From Pseudobutyrivibrio xylanivorans (GTDB lineage Bacteria > Bacillota > Clostridia > Lachnospirales > Lachnospiraceae), in the NCBI RefSeq assembly GCF_008935055.1, contig NZ_CP043028.1, positions 3,218,501-3,282,500 on the forward strand: 64,000 nucleotides of DNA. The letters run 5' to 3'. Made by a program: the position numbers and the translations under genes. Of this stretch, positions 26,091 to 34,622 are shown piece by piece (the first letter of the stretch is position 1; every line of letters starts with the position of its first letter). The notes below the pieces were generated by a model. The model was given only the letters and a program-made list of their open reading frames with translations, ran no database searches and had not been told where the DNA came from.

Positions 26091-28742
26091 CTATCCTATC
26101 GACTGGATAATATGACTACCTTTTTCAATTTCTTCTACTCTAAGCTTTGTTGGAATTCTATCCTGTAAAAGCTGTACATGAGAAATTATGCCTACAAGTC
26201 CATTTGCTTCTTGAATGCTATTTAATACATTCATAGCATCACTAATAGAATCCTCATCCAATGAACCAAACCCTTCATCAATAAATAATGCTTCTATCTT
26301 GATACCACTTTTTTGAGCTATAGTAGACATACCAATCGACAACGCAAGAGAAGCTAAAAACTTTTCTCCACCTGAAAGTGTACTCACAAATCTTCCTTCA
26401 TGATCCTCACTATTCTTGTCAAAAACCTTAAGCTCTAGTCCACGTTTATTAGTTCCTTGAGCCTTTTCATCAGATCTATAAAGCCTATATCTTCCTCCAT
26501 GTACCATTTCAAGCATTTGATTTGCAGCAGCAACCACAGAAGAAAACATAATTCCAAGGACATATCTTTGAAGACCAGTTCCCGAATCACCTCTCAGCTT
26601 TTTAGCAAAAGCAAAATCCTCCTCGGCTTCGCGTATTTTTTCTTCAATACCTTCACCATCAGCTTCAAGCATATTCTTCTTTTTTGTAAGTCTTACTATT
26701 TCGCTATTAATTACTCCTCTTCTTTCTGTATATAAATCCTTAGCACTAGTTATCTCTTCTAATTTTAAATTGCAAGATTGTATATCGGGTTCTATCTTTC
26801 CTTTAAGCTCTACTGAAAGATTATCAAAATTAGTCTTTGCCGCATTAACATTGGTATCGTATTCTTTGATTTTCTGACTTAACTCTTTTAATTCAGTTTC
26901 TTCAAGAAGCAACTCCTTGGCCTCCTCCTCGGAGCTAAAGCCATGTTCCTTCAAGGCATCCTCTACAGATTCTAATGATTCTTTATATAGCAACTCTGCT
27001 TTTTTAGTCTCATTTTCTGCAGGCTCAATTTTAGCATTTGCTTCCCTGAAAGAAATATTATCTTTTTCTGCTTTTTCTTCTAACTTAATCTTTTTATTTG
27101 CGAATTCCTTAATAGCCTTATCTAATTCTTCAATTTTATTATTAAGTTCTGTTAATGAATCTAAATCCTCTACAAGATTTTTCTTGATTTTGTCAAGTTC
27201 AACATTTTTTGAAGCAACCTCAACATGCTTTTTTTCTACACATGAGTGTTTAGCCTCTAGATCAATTTTTGCTTTTGATTGCTCTTCTAATGTTTTCTGG
27301 AGTTCATCATATTTATTTTCAGATTCCTCCTTTTTGGCATCAACAACTTCTTTTGTGACACTATTATCCCCTTTTACAGCTTTCTTAGGGTGTGAAATGC
27401 TTCCACATACAGGACATGGTTTTCCATCTTTTAATTGTGCTGCGAGTTCGCCTGTAATCCCAGCAAGATATCTTTCCAGAAGAGCAGCATGTTCACCATT
27501 TAACTTAGAGTATTCCTCTTGCAAATTTACTATTACAGGGCCAAAAGATTCATAAATTTTTTTTGCTACTTCCTCTATTTCTCTAGCTTGTTTTTCTTCC
27601 GCCTCTAAATCCTTAAGTTCTCCTGAAATCTTATCTAATGCCTCATAATCATTACGCTTGCCTTCATACAGAATTTTTATTTTTTTCTTCTCTTCTACTT
27701 CTTTTTCTTTTTTAAGATGTTCTTCTAATTCCAAAGTTGAAGACTCGGCATTTTTTCTTGCTTTGTCAGCATCCGCTCTCACATTTTTTTCGGATTCTTT
27801 TCTACTATTTAGCTGTTCTAAAGCATTATCTGATGCGCATATAAATGAACGTACTTTCTCGGCTCGTTCAGAATCCTTAACTTTTTGTTCCCATTGCTTA
27901 CTTTCATGTTCAGTCGCTTTTAATTCATTAAAACGTTTCTCAGCCGAATGTAAGTCTGCAAAGCGATTTGCTAACACAAGCTCGTCTTGTATAGCTTTTA
28001 TTTTATTGTCATAATCTGCTTCTTTATTTTCCTCATCTAAAGATATAAGCTCATTTTCCTTATGTGAAATTACAAGCTTCAATTGAGCCATTGTTTCACA
28101 TTGTTCTTCTTTTAAACTATTTAAGATTTTTATTTTTATATCTCTAAGATTATTTTTTCTATCCTCTACCTCTTTATATAGCTTTTCTGCAATTTCCTGC
28201 CATTTATCTTCACCGAAAATACTTGTTAATATTTTCTCTTTTTCATCAGAATTAGATGTAAGAAGCTTCTCAAATTGTCCCTGTGGCAAAACAATGACCT
28301 GTCTAAACTGTTCATACTCTAGTCCAATAATTTCTATAGCTTTTTCATTTAATGCTTTTTCTTTCGCATTTTCAAGAAGTGGTCTCCAAACCCCATCTTC
28401 ATCCTTCTTCATAACATTATATGCTGGAGATAGATTCTTCCTTCTTCTCTCTAATCTACGTTCGAATACATAAAAATACCCATTATTTTCAAACTCAAAC
28501 TTTACAAATGTAGTTGTATTAAAATCTGCATTTGTACATCTCATTGCTTCAAAATCATCTCTACCATGGCCACTGCTTTTTCCATATAAAGCAAAGGTCA
28601 TAGCATCAAGAATCATTGTTTTTCCTATACCTGTCTTTCCACATATCAAAAACAAACCCTTTTCAGAGATAGTTTTAAAATCGACAACTTCGTGACCAAC
28701 ATATGGTCCAAATGCCTGAAATTCTATTTTTAATGGTCTCAA
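26091..28742 (-). CDS. sbcC: Nuclease SbcCD subunit C
   Basis: SMC-like ATPase subunit of the SbcCD nuclease that opens hairpins and clears blocked DNA ends. Walker A is GKTGIGKT at residues 35-42. Two long coiled coils flank the zinc hook CPVC at 443-446. The C-terminal signature LSGGEKF and Walker B ALFIDEGFGSLD complete the ATPase. At 883 residues it is somewhat shorter than typical (~1000-1050). The start is a TTG overlapping the sbcD stop, with AGGAGG 10 bases upstream. Confidence 0.93.
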   Translation of the reverse strand: MRPLKIEFQAFGPYVGHEVVDFKTISEKGLFLICGKTGIGKTMILDAMTFALYGKSSGHGRDDFEAMRCTNADFNTTTFVKFEFENNGYFYVFERRLERRRKNLSPAYNVMKKDEDGVWRPLLENAKEKALNEKAIEIIGLEYEQFRQVIVLPQGQFEKLLTSNSDEKEKILTSIFGEDKWQEIAEKLYKEVEDRKNNLRDIKIKILNSLKEEQCETMAQLKLVISHKENELISLDEENKEADYDNKIKAIQDELVLANRFADLHSAEKRFNELKATEHESKQWEQKVKDSERAEKVRSFICASDNALEQLNSRKESEKNVRADADKARKNAESSTLELEEHLKKEKEVEEKKKIKILYEGKRNDYEALDKISGELKDLEAEEKQAREIEEVAKKIYESFGPVIVNLQEEYSKLNGEHAALLERYLAGITGELAAQLKDGKPCPVCGSISHPKKAVKGDNSVTKEVVDAKKEESENKYDELQKTLEEQSKAKIDLEAKHSCVEKKHVEVASKNVELDKIKKNLVEDLDSLTELNNKIEELDKAIKEFANKKIKLEEKAEKDNISFREANAKIEPAENETKKAELLYKESLESVEDALKEHGFSSEEEAKELLLEETELKELSQKIKEYDTNVNAAKTNFDNLSVELKGKIEPDIQSCNLKLEEITSAKDLYTERRGVINSEIVRLTKKKNMLEADGEGIEEKIREAEEDFAFAKKLRGDSGTGLQRYVLGIMFSSVVAAANQMLEMVHGGRYRLYRSDEKAQGTNKRGLELKVFDKNSEDHEGRFVSTLSGGEKFLASLALSIGMSTIAQKSGIKIEALFIDEGFGSLDEDSISDAMNVLNSIQEANGLVGIISHVQLLQDRIPTKLRVEEIEKGSHIIQSIG

Positions 28743-29884
28743 TCCTCAACTACCTCCTTCTCATAATTTACTAATGCATTTTTAAACAGGTTAATCATAT
28801 GTGCACTAGGTGTTTCCTCTAAAATATCCTCACAATATCGCTTAAATACAGTTTCTGGATCAGTATCAGCTTTTTCAAATTCATCTACTGTCATAGTAAT
28901 TTTGGCATCATCATGCTCAAAACCTTTACAAGAAACCTCTAACAGATTTTTATATTTTTCTCTAAAAGCAGCCATTGAATCCATTCCAACGTAACTGTCT
29001 GTCACTTCAAGACGAACATAGCCATTTAAGATTTCCTCATCAAAATCTGCCTTCATTAATTCATTAAATGTTCCTGTAAGAGTTATCCTTTTGTGCAATT
29101 GAGGAATTGGAATAATCTTTTGCCTCCAATTATCTGTATCAATTATAGTTACACTTTTTTCCTGATGCTCCTCTTTTCCAAAAGAATATGCCATAGGGGT
29201 CCCACTGTATCTAATTTTCTCATTAATCTGCTGAGGTCCGTGAAGGTGTCCTAATGCAACATAATCAAATCCATCAAATACATAAGAACCAATCATAGTT
29301 GCTTTTCCTACTTCAGCAGCCCTATCACTTACAGATGTCTCTGCATCTACTATAAATGCATGTGACACCAATACATTCTTATGACCTTCAACAAAATTCG
29401 ACCTATAATCATCTAATACAATCTTATAGGCATCTTCTAAAGATTTAATTTTATCCTCTCCTACAGAATAAACCGATTTTACCTTGTCTGTAGAAATCCA
29501 AGGAAGTAAATAAATATCAACATCCCCACAATTAACGACGTAAGGTTTTGAATCTAACGAACCAGCAATGTATAATCCACTTTTCTTTAAAAGTTCATTA
29601 CATTGTGAAATTCTCTCTGCTCCATCATGATTACCTGCGATTAGATATACTGGCATATTTAAAGATGCACAAATGTATGTCATTATCTCATCATACATCT
29701 GTATTGCCTCTTGAGAAGCAATACTTTTATCAAATACATCTCCGGCAATAATTATTCCATCTACATCTTCTTCTACTGCTATTTTACATATTTCATTAAT
29801 CACATATTTTTGATCTAACCAGTAAGAAACGCCCCCTCTAAATGTCATTCCTAAATGCCAGTCGGATGTGTGTAGTAATTTCAT
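28739..29884 (-). CDS. sbcD: Nuclease SbcCD subunit D
   Basis: Mre11-type manganese-dependent nuclease subunit, 381 residues. Phosphoesterase motifs appear in order: HTSDWHLG (5-12), AGDVFDK (about 47-53), GNHDG (about 84-88), HAF and GHLHGPQ. The C-terminal domain contacts SbcC. The gene overlaps sbcC by 4 bases, and darT-NADAR follow on the same strand. Confidence 0.94.
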   Translation of the reverse strand: MKLLHTSDWHLGMTFRGGVSYWLDQKYVINEICKIAVEEDVDGIIIAGDVFDKSIASQEAIQMYDEIMTYICASLNMPVYLIAGNHDGAERISQCNELLKKSGLYIAGSLDSKPYVVNCGDVDIYLLPWISTDKVKSVYSVGEDKIKSLEDAYKIVLDDYRSNFVEGHKNVLVSHAFIVDAETSVSDRAAEVGKATMIGSYVFDGFDYVALGHLHGPQQINEKIRYSGTPMAYSFGKEEHQEKSVTIIDTDNWRQKIIPIPQLHKRITLTGTFNELMKADFDEEILNGYVRLEVTDSYVGMDSMAAFREKYKNLLEVSCKGFEHDDAKITMTVDEFEKADTDPETVFKRYCEDILEETPSAHMINLFKNALVNYEKEVVED

Positions 29885-29996
29885 TGTTTTACCCTTTCTT
29901 TTAAAGCTAACACCATGCCCAAAATTTAATCGAATGATATTTTTTGTATAGATTAGCTTGCAGCTTCTTCAGTTTCTATCTGAACATATTGAATAA

Positions 29997-30018
29997 AAGC
30001 AACGCAACAGCGCTGCTT
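29997..30018 (-). terminator. Terminator after the Gre-domain gene
   Basis: A 9-bp stem (AAGCAGCGC with GCGTTGCTT, one G-U pair) with a 4-base loop and a T-rich tail, 16 bases past the stop at 30034. Confidence 0.7.
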
Positions 30019-30033
30019 TTTTCAAATACTATA

Positions 30034-30336
30034 TTAATACTTAATGTCTAATATTTTAAACTTTTCATCGTCTCCAAAATCATTTTTATATTCGACTACA
30101 TCTCCTACAACATGACCGCAAAGTGCTTTTCCTAGTTTACTTTCTAAACTAATCGAAGTAAATCCATTGCCACCGCTTTCTAACACATATACAGATTTAA
30201 TTTCGTATTCATCACTATCAAAATTCCTACCTACGTAATGCACTCTTTTTGTCTGATCCACTATTTCTAAAGTTACTACCTCATCCATAACGTAATCTTG
30301 TAATGTCACTATTGTCCCCACCTTAACTGATACCAT
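30034..30336 (-). CDS. Stand-alone GreA/GreB C-terminal-like domain protein
   Basis: 100 residues resembling only the FKBP-like C-terminal domain of transcript cleavage factors: VKVGTIVTLQDY, then YVLESGG, ISLESKLGKALCGHVVGDVVEY. The coiled-coil finger that reaches the polymerase active site is missing, so it cannot act as a normal Gre factor, but may compete for or mark RNA polymerase. The ATG follows GGGGGTG, so the gene looks intact rather than a fragment. Confidence 0.7.
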   Translation of the reverse strand: MVSVKVGTIVTLQDYVMDEVVTLEIVDQTKRVHYVGRNFDSDEYEIKSVYVLESGGNGFTSISLESKLGKALCGHVVGDVVEYKNDFGDDEKFKILDIKY

Positions 30337-30436
30337 TATTCACCCCCATACAGTTATTAATAAAATGCTGCAAAGCCAATAAGCCCTGCAGCTAATATAT
30401 TAGAGCGGGAAGCCAAGCTTAACCGGCGAATCGAGA

Positions 30437-30478
30437 TTAGGCCTCCATCTCCTGGAGGAATTTTGAGGTATTGATCAT
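30437..30478 (-). CDS. Possible 13-residue leader peptide
   Basis: An ATG nine bases after AAGGAGG opens a frame MINTSKFLQEMEA and stop. Downstream on the same strand a GCTGCA/TGCAGC hairpin (30367-30392) precedes ATTTTATT and then the Gre-domain gene. This could be a leader/attenuator, or the leftover start of a lost gene. Very short, so evidence is thin. Confidence 0.25.
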   Translation of the reverse strand: MINTSKFLQEMEA

Positions 30479-30542
30479 AAGCAATTACCTCCTTTCCTAA
30501 AATCAATTCAAGTATAATTGAATTAAGATACGGCAACAATCA

Positions 30543-30710
30543 CTATCTACTAATTATCATCGTCTTCTTCATCATCTTGTCTACACGGTAATGCTTAACC
30601 TTGCCATCCTCTGAGTCATAGGCCACCAGGTAATAGTTTTCATCCGCCCAGGTAAGAGCCCAGGGACTCCCCCTATACTTCTTGCCTTCCTTCTTTGGCT
30701 CCAACTTCTG
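30543..30710 (-). pseudogene. WYL-domain regulator remnant (C-terminal)
   Basis: In a frame without its own start, codons give KKYRGSPWALTWADENYY, then LVAYD, then VKHYRVDKM, which is the typical end of a WYL-domain transcriptional regulator. The frame is closed upstream by a stop at the point where it overlaps a small antitoxin-like frame, so only the tail of the regulator survives. Confidence 0.7.
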
Positions 30711-30849
30711 CTAATTTTGCACAAACCTCTTCTTCTGAAAAAACTCTTCCATTCTCCATATCATCAATTGCTTCATCAAGCATTGAGAAAAGGTTATCCA
30801 TATTCTTTTCCATATCCTTTGTTTCAAACGAAACATCATGCTGTATCAT
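30673..30849 (-). CDS. RelB-like antitoxin fragment
   Basis: 58 residues from the ATG at 30849. The part MEKNMDNLFSMLDEAIDDME followed by GRVFSEEEVCAKL looks like the C-terminal half of small type II antitoxins. The last residues (GAKEGRQEV) come from reading out of frame through the WYL remnant. No toxin follows, so this is an orphan or decaying gene. Confidence 0.4.
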   Translation of the reverse strand: MIQHDVSFETKDMEKNMDNLFSMLDEAIDDMENGRVFSEEEVCAKLAEVGAKEGRQEV

Positions 30850-30917
30850 AATAAAACCCACTTTCTATATACATGCCACTTCTGTATATAAAGATTACCA
30901 CAAATCAGAACAATGCT

Positions 30918-31379
30918 TTAAAAATATGCTGCAAGCTGAGTAATGCAAGCTATGACACCAATCGCAACCAAAATAATCCCTGTGCCCATAAAAGAAATCA
31001 TAAATACACTTGAACAGAGTTTGGAATCTTTTTCACTCATCTGATCCTTGAGTCCTCTGAAAATCATCCCAAGTGCCCAGCCCAGGTAAGTGGAGAAAAG
31101 TCCCCCTGCAATCAGCGCTACACCTTCTACACTGACTTTTATAAATGGATGATATGCATTCACCAGAAAAATAACAGCTATAGCCACCACGATTACTAAT
31201 ACAGGTGTCATCAGTCGAATCACGCGCATGCTGCTCTCAGCTTCTTTACGCTGCTTTTCATTTGCGCTTAGGATGTCATCATCCAGAATACTTCGATTAT
31301 TTTTAGCAAAATTCAAAAGAAAAAATCCCCAGACACCGGCAACTATCAATACCGGGACAAAAAATGTAAGTTCAAACAT
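30918..31379 (-). CDS. Four-helix membrane protein of unknown function
   Basis: 153 residues with hydrophobic segments near 3-23, 57-75, 82-104 and 125-148, and a charged loop with SANEKQRKEAESS after the first helix. I do not recognise the family. The ATG follows GTAGGAG. It follows the RNase III-like gene by 9 bases, so the two are probably co-transcribed. Confidence 0.55.
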   Translation of the reverse strand: MFELTFFVPVLIVAGVWGFFLLNFAKNNRSILDDDILSANEKQRKEAESSMRVIRLMTPVLVIVVAIAVIFLVNAYHPFIKVSVEGVALIAGGLFSTYLGWALGMIFRGLKDQMSEKDSKLCSSVFMISFMGTGIILVAIGVIACITQLAAYF

Positions 31380-31388
31380 GTTCTTCTC

Positions 31389-32510
31389 CTACTCCTCCTC
31401 ATAATTCTCTAATACGTAATTCAACATATCCAATGCGGCTTCCTTCTTTGCTTGCTTCTTGGATGAAGACTCAGCTGACATTGTCACATCAAACCCCTCC
31501 ACATGACAGGTAACAAACCAGATAGGATTCCCATCAGCATCATGTTCTTCGCGATATTCATATTCAGGCATAGCTATATAATCACGTCTTGCAAGAATCT
31601 CTAGCTGATTAATTGCCATCTCAACTGTTGGTTCATCAATCTCATCTCTGATAGTAAAAAGCATATCATGTGATTCAAGATACTCATATGCCAACTTACA
31701 AGCATTTCTTCTCGCTTCATTTTTAGAATAGCCAAATCCAGCAAAAGCAGGAACATCATCTGCTATCTTAACGAAACATGTTCTCGTTGTGCTTGAAAGA
31801 TACTGTTGTTCTTTGCTCCCAATCAAATTGCAACTCTGATAAATAGTATTCTCTCGGCGAAAATTGCATGTGCTGCTTTCACCATGCTCTTCATACTGAA
31901 ACCAAGGCTTATTTCCATAGGATTCATCCCACTCATATATTAAGCGTACATAATCAATCTCAGCATCTGTTGCAAGGATAGAATCCGGATTTAGCATAAC
32001 CTCAACAACTTCCTGGATTATCTCAAAATCCCAATTACTATCAATTGCTACTGCGCCTATAATCGCCTCAAAGAGATCTTCTTTAACAGATTTATCCTGC
32101 TCTCTGTTATTCAGCACATCTCCTTTTCCCATTATGAGATAGTCTGCTATGCTTAATTCATCGATCCGTCTTGCCAGGGTGTCTTTCTGAACCAATCTTT
32201 GTTTAAGAATAGTTAATTTGCCTTCATCTAAGCTAGATGAAAACTCATAGTCATACTTTTCACCAGTCCATCGCATTTTATTAAGATCATCTTTTGTTGG
32301 AGCATTACCGTATTTACGAACAAGATATCTTACAACGGCAATATCTAACGCTTTATCACCAATGAACTCCAATACCTCATTGTTCTCACCGCCATTCTCT
32401 TCTGTGTAAGAACGACGAGTAAAAGCTTGCTTTAGAAGTGCTTCATTCTTAAATTTGTAATTTCCAATCTGCTGCGGTACCAAGGTACCAAATAAGTCTT
32501 TCTTTTCCAT
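31389..32510 (-). CDS. Accessory RNase III-like protein with two dsRNA-binding-like domains
   Basis: 373 residues. The RNase III signature NEVLEFIGDKALD (44-56) and EDLFEAIIGAVAID (144-157) keep all four catalytic acids (Glu48, Asp52, Asp145, Glu148). Two regions with the end pattern of double-stranded-RNA-binding motifs follow (about 240-275, NEARRNACKLAYEYL, and about 305-365, SSKKQAKKEAALDML). The housekeeping Rnc is about 230 residues with one such motif, so this is a separate lineage. It sits among defence genes and is followed by a small membrane protein. Confidence 0.75.
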   Translation of the reverse strand: MEKKDLFGTLVPQQIGNYKFKNEALLKQAFTRRSYTEENGGENNEVLEFIGDKALDIAVVRYLVRKYGNAPTKDDLNKMRWTGEKYDYEFSSSLDEGKLTILKQRLVQKDTLARRIDELSIADYLIMGKGDVLNNREQDKSVKEDLFEAIIGAVAIDSNWDFEIIQEVVEVMLNPDSILATDAEIDYVRLIYEWDESYGNKPWFQYEEHGESSTCNFRRENTIYQSCNLIGSKEQQYLSSTTRTCFVKIADDVPAFAGFGYSKNEARRNACKLAYEYLESHDMLFTIRDEIDEPTVEMAINQLEILARRDYIAMPEYEYREEHDADGNPIWFVTCHVEGFDVTMSAESSSKKQAKKEAALDMLNYVLENYEEE

Positions 32511-32777
32511 AAAATAAAAAATCCTTTCTGCAATTATCTTGCTGAAAGGGACATAATAATCTAACACAAAATAGACTACTCGTGAGATAGTAATCGTCTG
32601 CATTAGACATGGATCTTAAATTTTCTTCTCTATTTTCATGTATTTACTCAAGCACACTTGCATATGCAGGAATAAATCTCGTACAAATAGAACGCAAAAT
32701 TTAAAAAGCATCACGCCCCGATATTTAGTTACAAAAAGATTATAATCAAAGTAAATTGTTAAATCAATCATAAAAGG

Positions 32778-33020
32778 GCACATCGAGAATCAGTTGCTTT
32801 GAAAATTTTTCTCCACTAAAATTACACTATTTTTACACTATTTTACATTAGCAAATAACTCAAGTATTATTGTACCATTCCTGCAGGCTCTTCCAGGGCC
32901 AGGTCTGCCCGAGCTCCACAGACCACTCGCTGACGCGAGCAAGGAAGGATCGTAATCGGCTTCGCCGATGGGAATAACGTGAATCCCACTACTCAGTAGC
33001 AACCTTGAAATCACCATCAT
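32778..33020. repeat. Dispersed multi-hairpin repeat, copy B
   Basis: 32778-32971 nearly matches 24090-24287, including a short stretch of the Fic gene start (CACATCGAGAATCAGTTG), two TTACACTATTTT units and the hairpin core. It is followed by a GAATCCCACTACT(C)...GTAGCAA hairpin also found at 37605-37627. No gene is supported between 32511 and 33038; the short frame across it arises from the repeat. Confidence 0.75.
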
Positions 33021-33038
33021 AGAAATCCAATAATACAC

Positions 33039-33350
33039 CTACACTCTCGAAATAAATGCAAGATTATCTGTATTACCATAATCAAGCATCTCAATCAATC
33101 TATTAGCTGGCCCAGTAGGGTGCGTTCTTCCAAGCTCCCAAGCTTCTACTGTTTTCTTGGAAACGCCAAGATAGTTTGCAAAAACAGCTTGTGTCATGCC
33201 AGCTTTATTACGAACGGCCTTAATTTCAACATTAGTGTAACTTCGTACTGGGTCAATAATATAAGTTGTAGTCTTTGCTTTGCCGTTACCTTTTTCAAAA
33301 TCAATAGCTTCTTGTAAGCCTTCCTTTAAATCCTCAAATAAAGAACTCAT
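33039..33350 (-). CDS. HTH XRE-family antitoxin (HigA-like)
   Basis: 103 residues. An XRE helix-turn-helix at about 47-95 (NKAGMTQAVFANYLGVSKKTVEAWE) is followed by GRTHPTGPANRLI, typical of antitoxins in the HigA/NadS group. It lies 6 bases after the RelE/HigB-like toxin gene and should repress the shared promoter through the palindrome at 33734-33750. The ATG follows GGGGGTG. Confidence 0.85.
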   Translation of the reverse strand: MSSLFEDLKEGLQEAIDFEKGNGKAKTTTYIIDPVRSYTNVEIKAVRNKAGMTQAVFANYLGVSKKTVEAWELGRTHPTGPANRLIEMLDYGNTDNLAFISRV

Positions 33351-33356
33351 AAACGG

Positions 33357-33704
33357 TCACCCCCTATTATTAGCAGCTTCTTCTTTCAATGACTTAACAA
33401 GTTTCTTTAATATTATCTTCTCTGCTTCTGTAAGATTCTCCTGTTCATTTTTCTTGAAAGCTGTAATTAAATAAGTTGCTTCATATTCTTCAAAATCAGT
33501 ATAGCAAACTCTAATGCTTCCGCTTTTTCCTCTGTTTTCTATAGGAAATCTTACTTTTCTAATTCCACCAGTTCCTTCCATAACAGGTCCCGACTGTGGA
33601 TCCTTTAAAAGCATAATCTGTAGACGTAATAAATCATCGTCTTTTAATCCTATTTCTTTCCAACGCTTTGTGAAAAGTGGTACTTCTATAAATGTTCTAT
33701 TCAC
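33357..33704 (-). CDS. RelE/HigB-like toxin
   Basis: 115 residues. Family features are FTKRW near the start, LKDPQSGPVMEGTGGIRKVRF, RGKSGSIRVCYTDF and YLITAFKKNEQENLTEAEK, matching HigB-type mRNA interferases that act on the ribosome. The start is the GTG at 33704 six bases after GGGAG, not the TTG further upstream, which would lie inside the promoter. Toxin-first gene order is usual for this class. Confidence 0.85.
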   Translation of the reverse strand: MNRTFIEVPLFTKRWKEIGLKDDDLLRLQIMLLKDPQSGPVMEGTGGIRKVRFPIENRGKSGSIRVCYTDFEEYEATYLITAFKKNEQENLTEAEKIILKKLVKSLKEEAANNRG

Positions 33705-33726
33705 TTTATACTCCCTTATTAATTTT

Positions 33727-33755
33727 ATTATATACCCTACATTGTAGGGTGTCAA
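33727..33755 (-). promoter_or_regulatory. Consensus promoter with operator of the HigBA-like operon
   Basis: Minus-strand TTGACA (33750-33755), exactly 17 bases, then TATAAT (33727-33732). The spacer is almost filled by the palindrome ACCCTAC-3 nt-GTAGGGT (33734-33750), so repressor binding would directly block the polymerase. Confidence 0.85.
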
Positions 33756-33963
33756 TATCAGCTTATAAAAACATCATGAACCTCCTCGGTCTCTGTCCAA
33801 CTCTATATTATATTCTACTCGACACATTGTATTTTTATCGGACAGCTCAATGCCAGAAAGTTCAGATATCGTATATGCGATATGATTTGAGCTTGTAAAG
33901 TGAAATGCGATACCTTAAATGAAATAATTCGAGCTAATAATTTAGCCTTTATGTTATAAAAAA

Positions 33964-34009
33964 ATACCACTCCTTCTCCTGCTAAAAACTTGGAATAAAA
34001 GAGTGGTAT
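33964..34009 (-). terminator. Terminator after flavin reductase gene
   Basis: The 9-bp stem ATACCACTC/GAGTGGTAT encloses a 28-base loop and is followed by seven T on the transcript. 33756-33963 otherwise shows only an ATATCG/CGATAT palindrome and a TTATCGGACAGCTCAA segment repeated at about 37084. Confidence 0.7.
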
Positions 34010-34019
34010 ATCTTCTTCA

Positions 34020-34580
34020 TTACATCAAGCTCTTTCCACTGCCCCATGCATCGCCGACCTTCTCGCCAACCACATGATACGCATTATTGAATGGGTCAAA
34101 GGTGATTGGCTTAACCTTGTTAACATCTACTTTGCCATCTGTAAGAGCTGATTCATCAACACTTACATTAACAATCTCCCCCTTTAAGATACAACTGTCG
34201 TGGTCATAGCTCTTTACCCTACATTCCAAGCAAACAGCAAGCTCATTGATAATAGGTGCATTTACATAAGAACTCTTTGTAGCAGTAAATCCAGCTTTGG
34301 CAAACTTGTCTTCATCTTTATTTCCTGATGCAATACCTACATAATCACATGCTGCCACATGATCTGCGTCAGCCATACTGATTGTAAAAGCTCCCGTCTT
34401 CTCAAAATTCTTGCAAGTCTTATGCCCAACAGATAGACAAATAGAAACCTCATTAGATTCACTAATGCCACCCCAAGCTGCATTCATAGCATTAGGAACA
34501 CCATTTTCATCGTAAGTTGCAATAATCCATACTGGCTGTGGATAGCTCAGTGGCTTCGCTCCAAAATCTTTTCTACCCAT
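34020..34580 (-). CDS. Flavin reductase family protein
   Basis: 186 residues, FMN-binding split-barrel of the flavin reductase-like group. Recognisable stretches are PVWIIATYDENGVPNAMNAA, GHKTCKNFEKTGAFTIS, the DYVGIASGNKDEDKF segment and ECRVKSYDHDSCILKGEI. Likely uses NAD(P)H and FMN; the electron acceptor is unknown. The ATG follows GAGGAGGG. It stands alone, with a terminator downstream. Confidence 0.88.
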   Translation of the reverse strand: MGRKDFGAKPLSYPQPVWIIATYDENGVPNAMNAAWGGISESNEVSICLSVGHKTCKNFEKTGAFTISMADADHVAACDYVGIASGNKDEDKFAKAGFTATKSSYVNAPIINELAVCLECRVKSYDHDSCILKGEIVNVSVDESALTDGKVDVNKVKPITFDPFNNAYHVVGEKVGDAWGSGKSLM

Positions 34581-34622
34581 AGTTGTAACCCTCCTCTTTT
34601 TATAATGATTATTAGCCTCTAC

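Noticed and set aside
26917..27555. 212-codon Ser-rich plus-strand frame opposite sbcC
   Set aside because: Antisense of the coiled-coil codons; sbcC itself is unmistakable on the other strand.
30357..30539. 60-codon minus-strand frame upstream of the Gre-domain gene
   Set aside because: Its start lacks a ribosome binding site, while a strong site inside it serves a different frame.
32838..33038. Minus-strand 66-codon frame, and similar frames at 37614-37826 and 54261-54596
   Set aside because: All three are translations of the multi-hairpin repeat in different frames, without ribosome binding sites. The similar peptides reflect the repeat, not a protein family.
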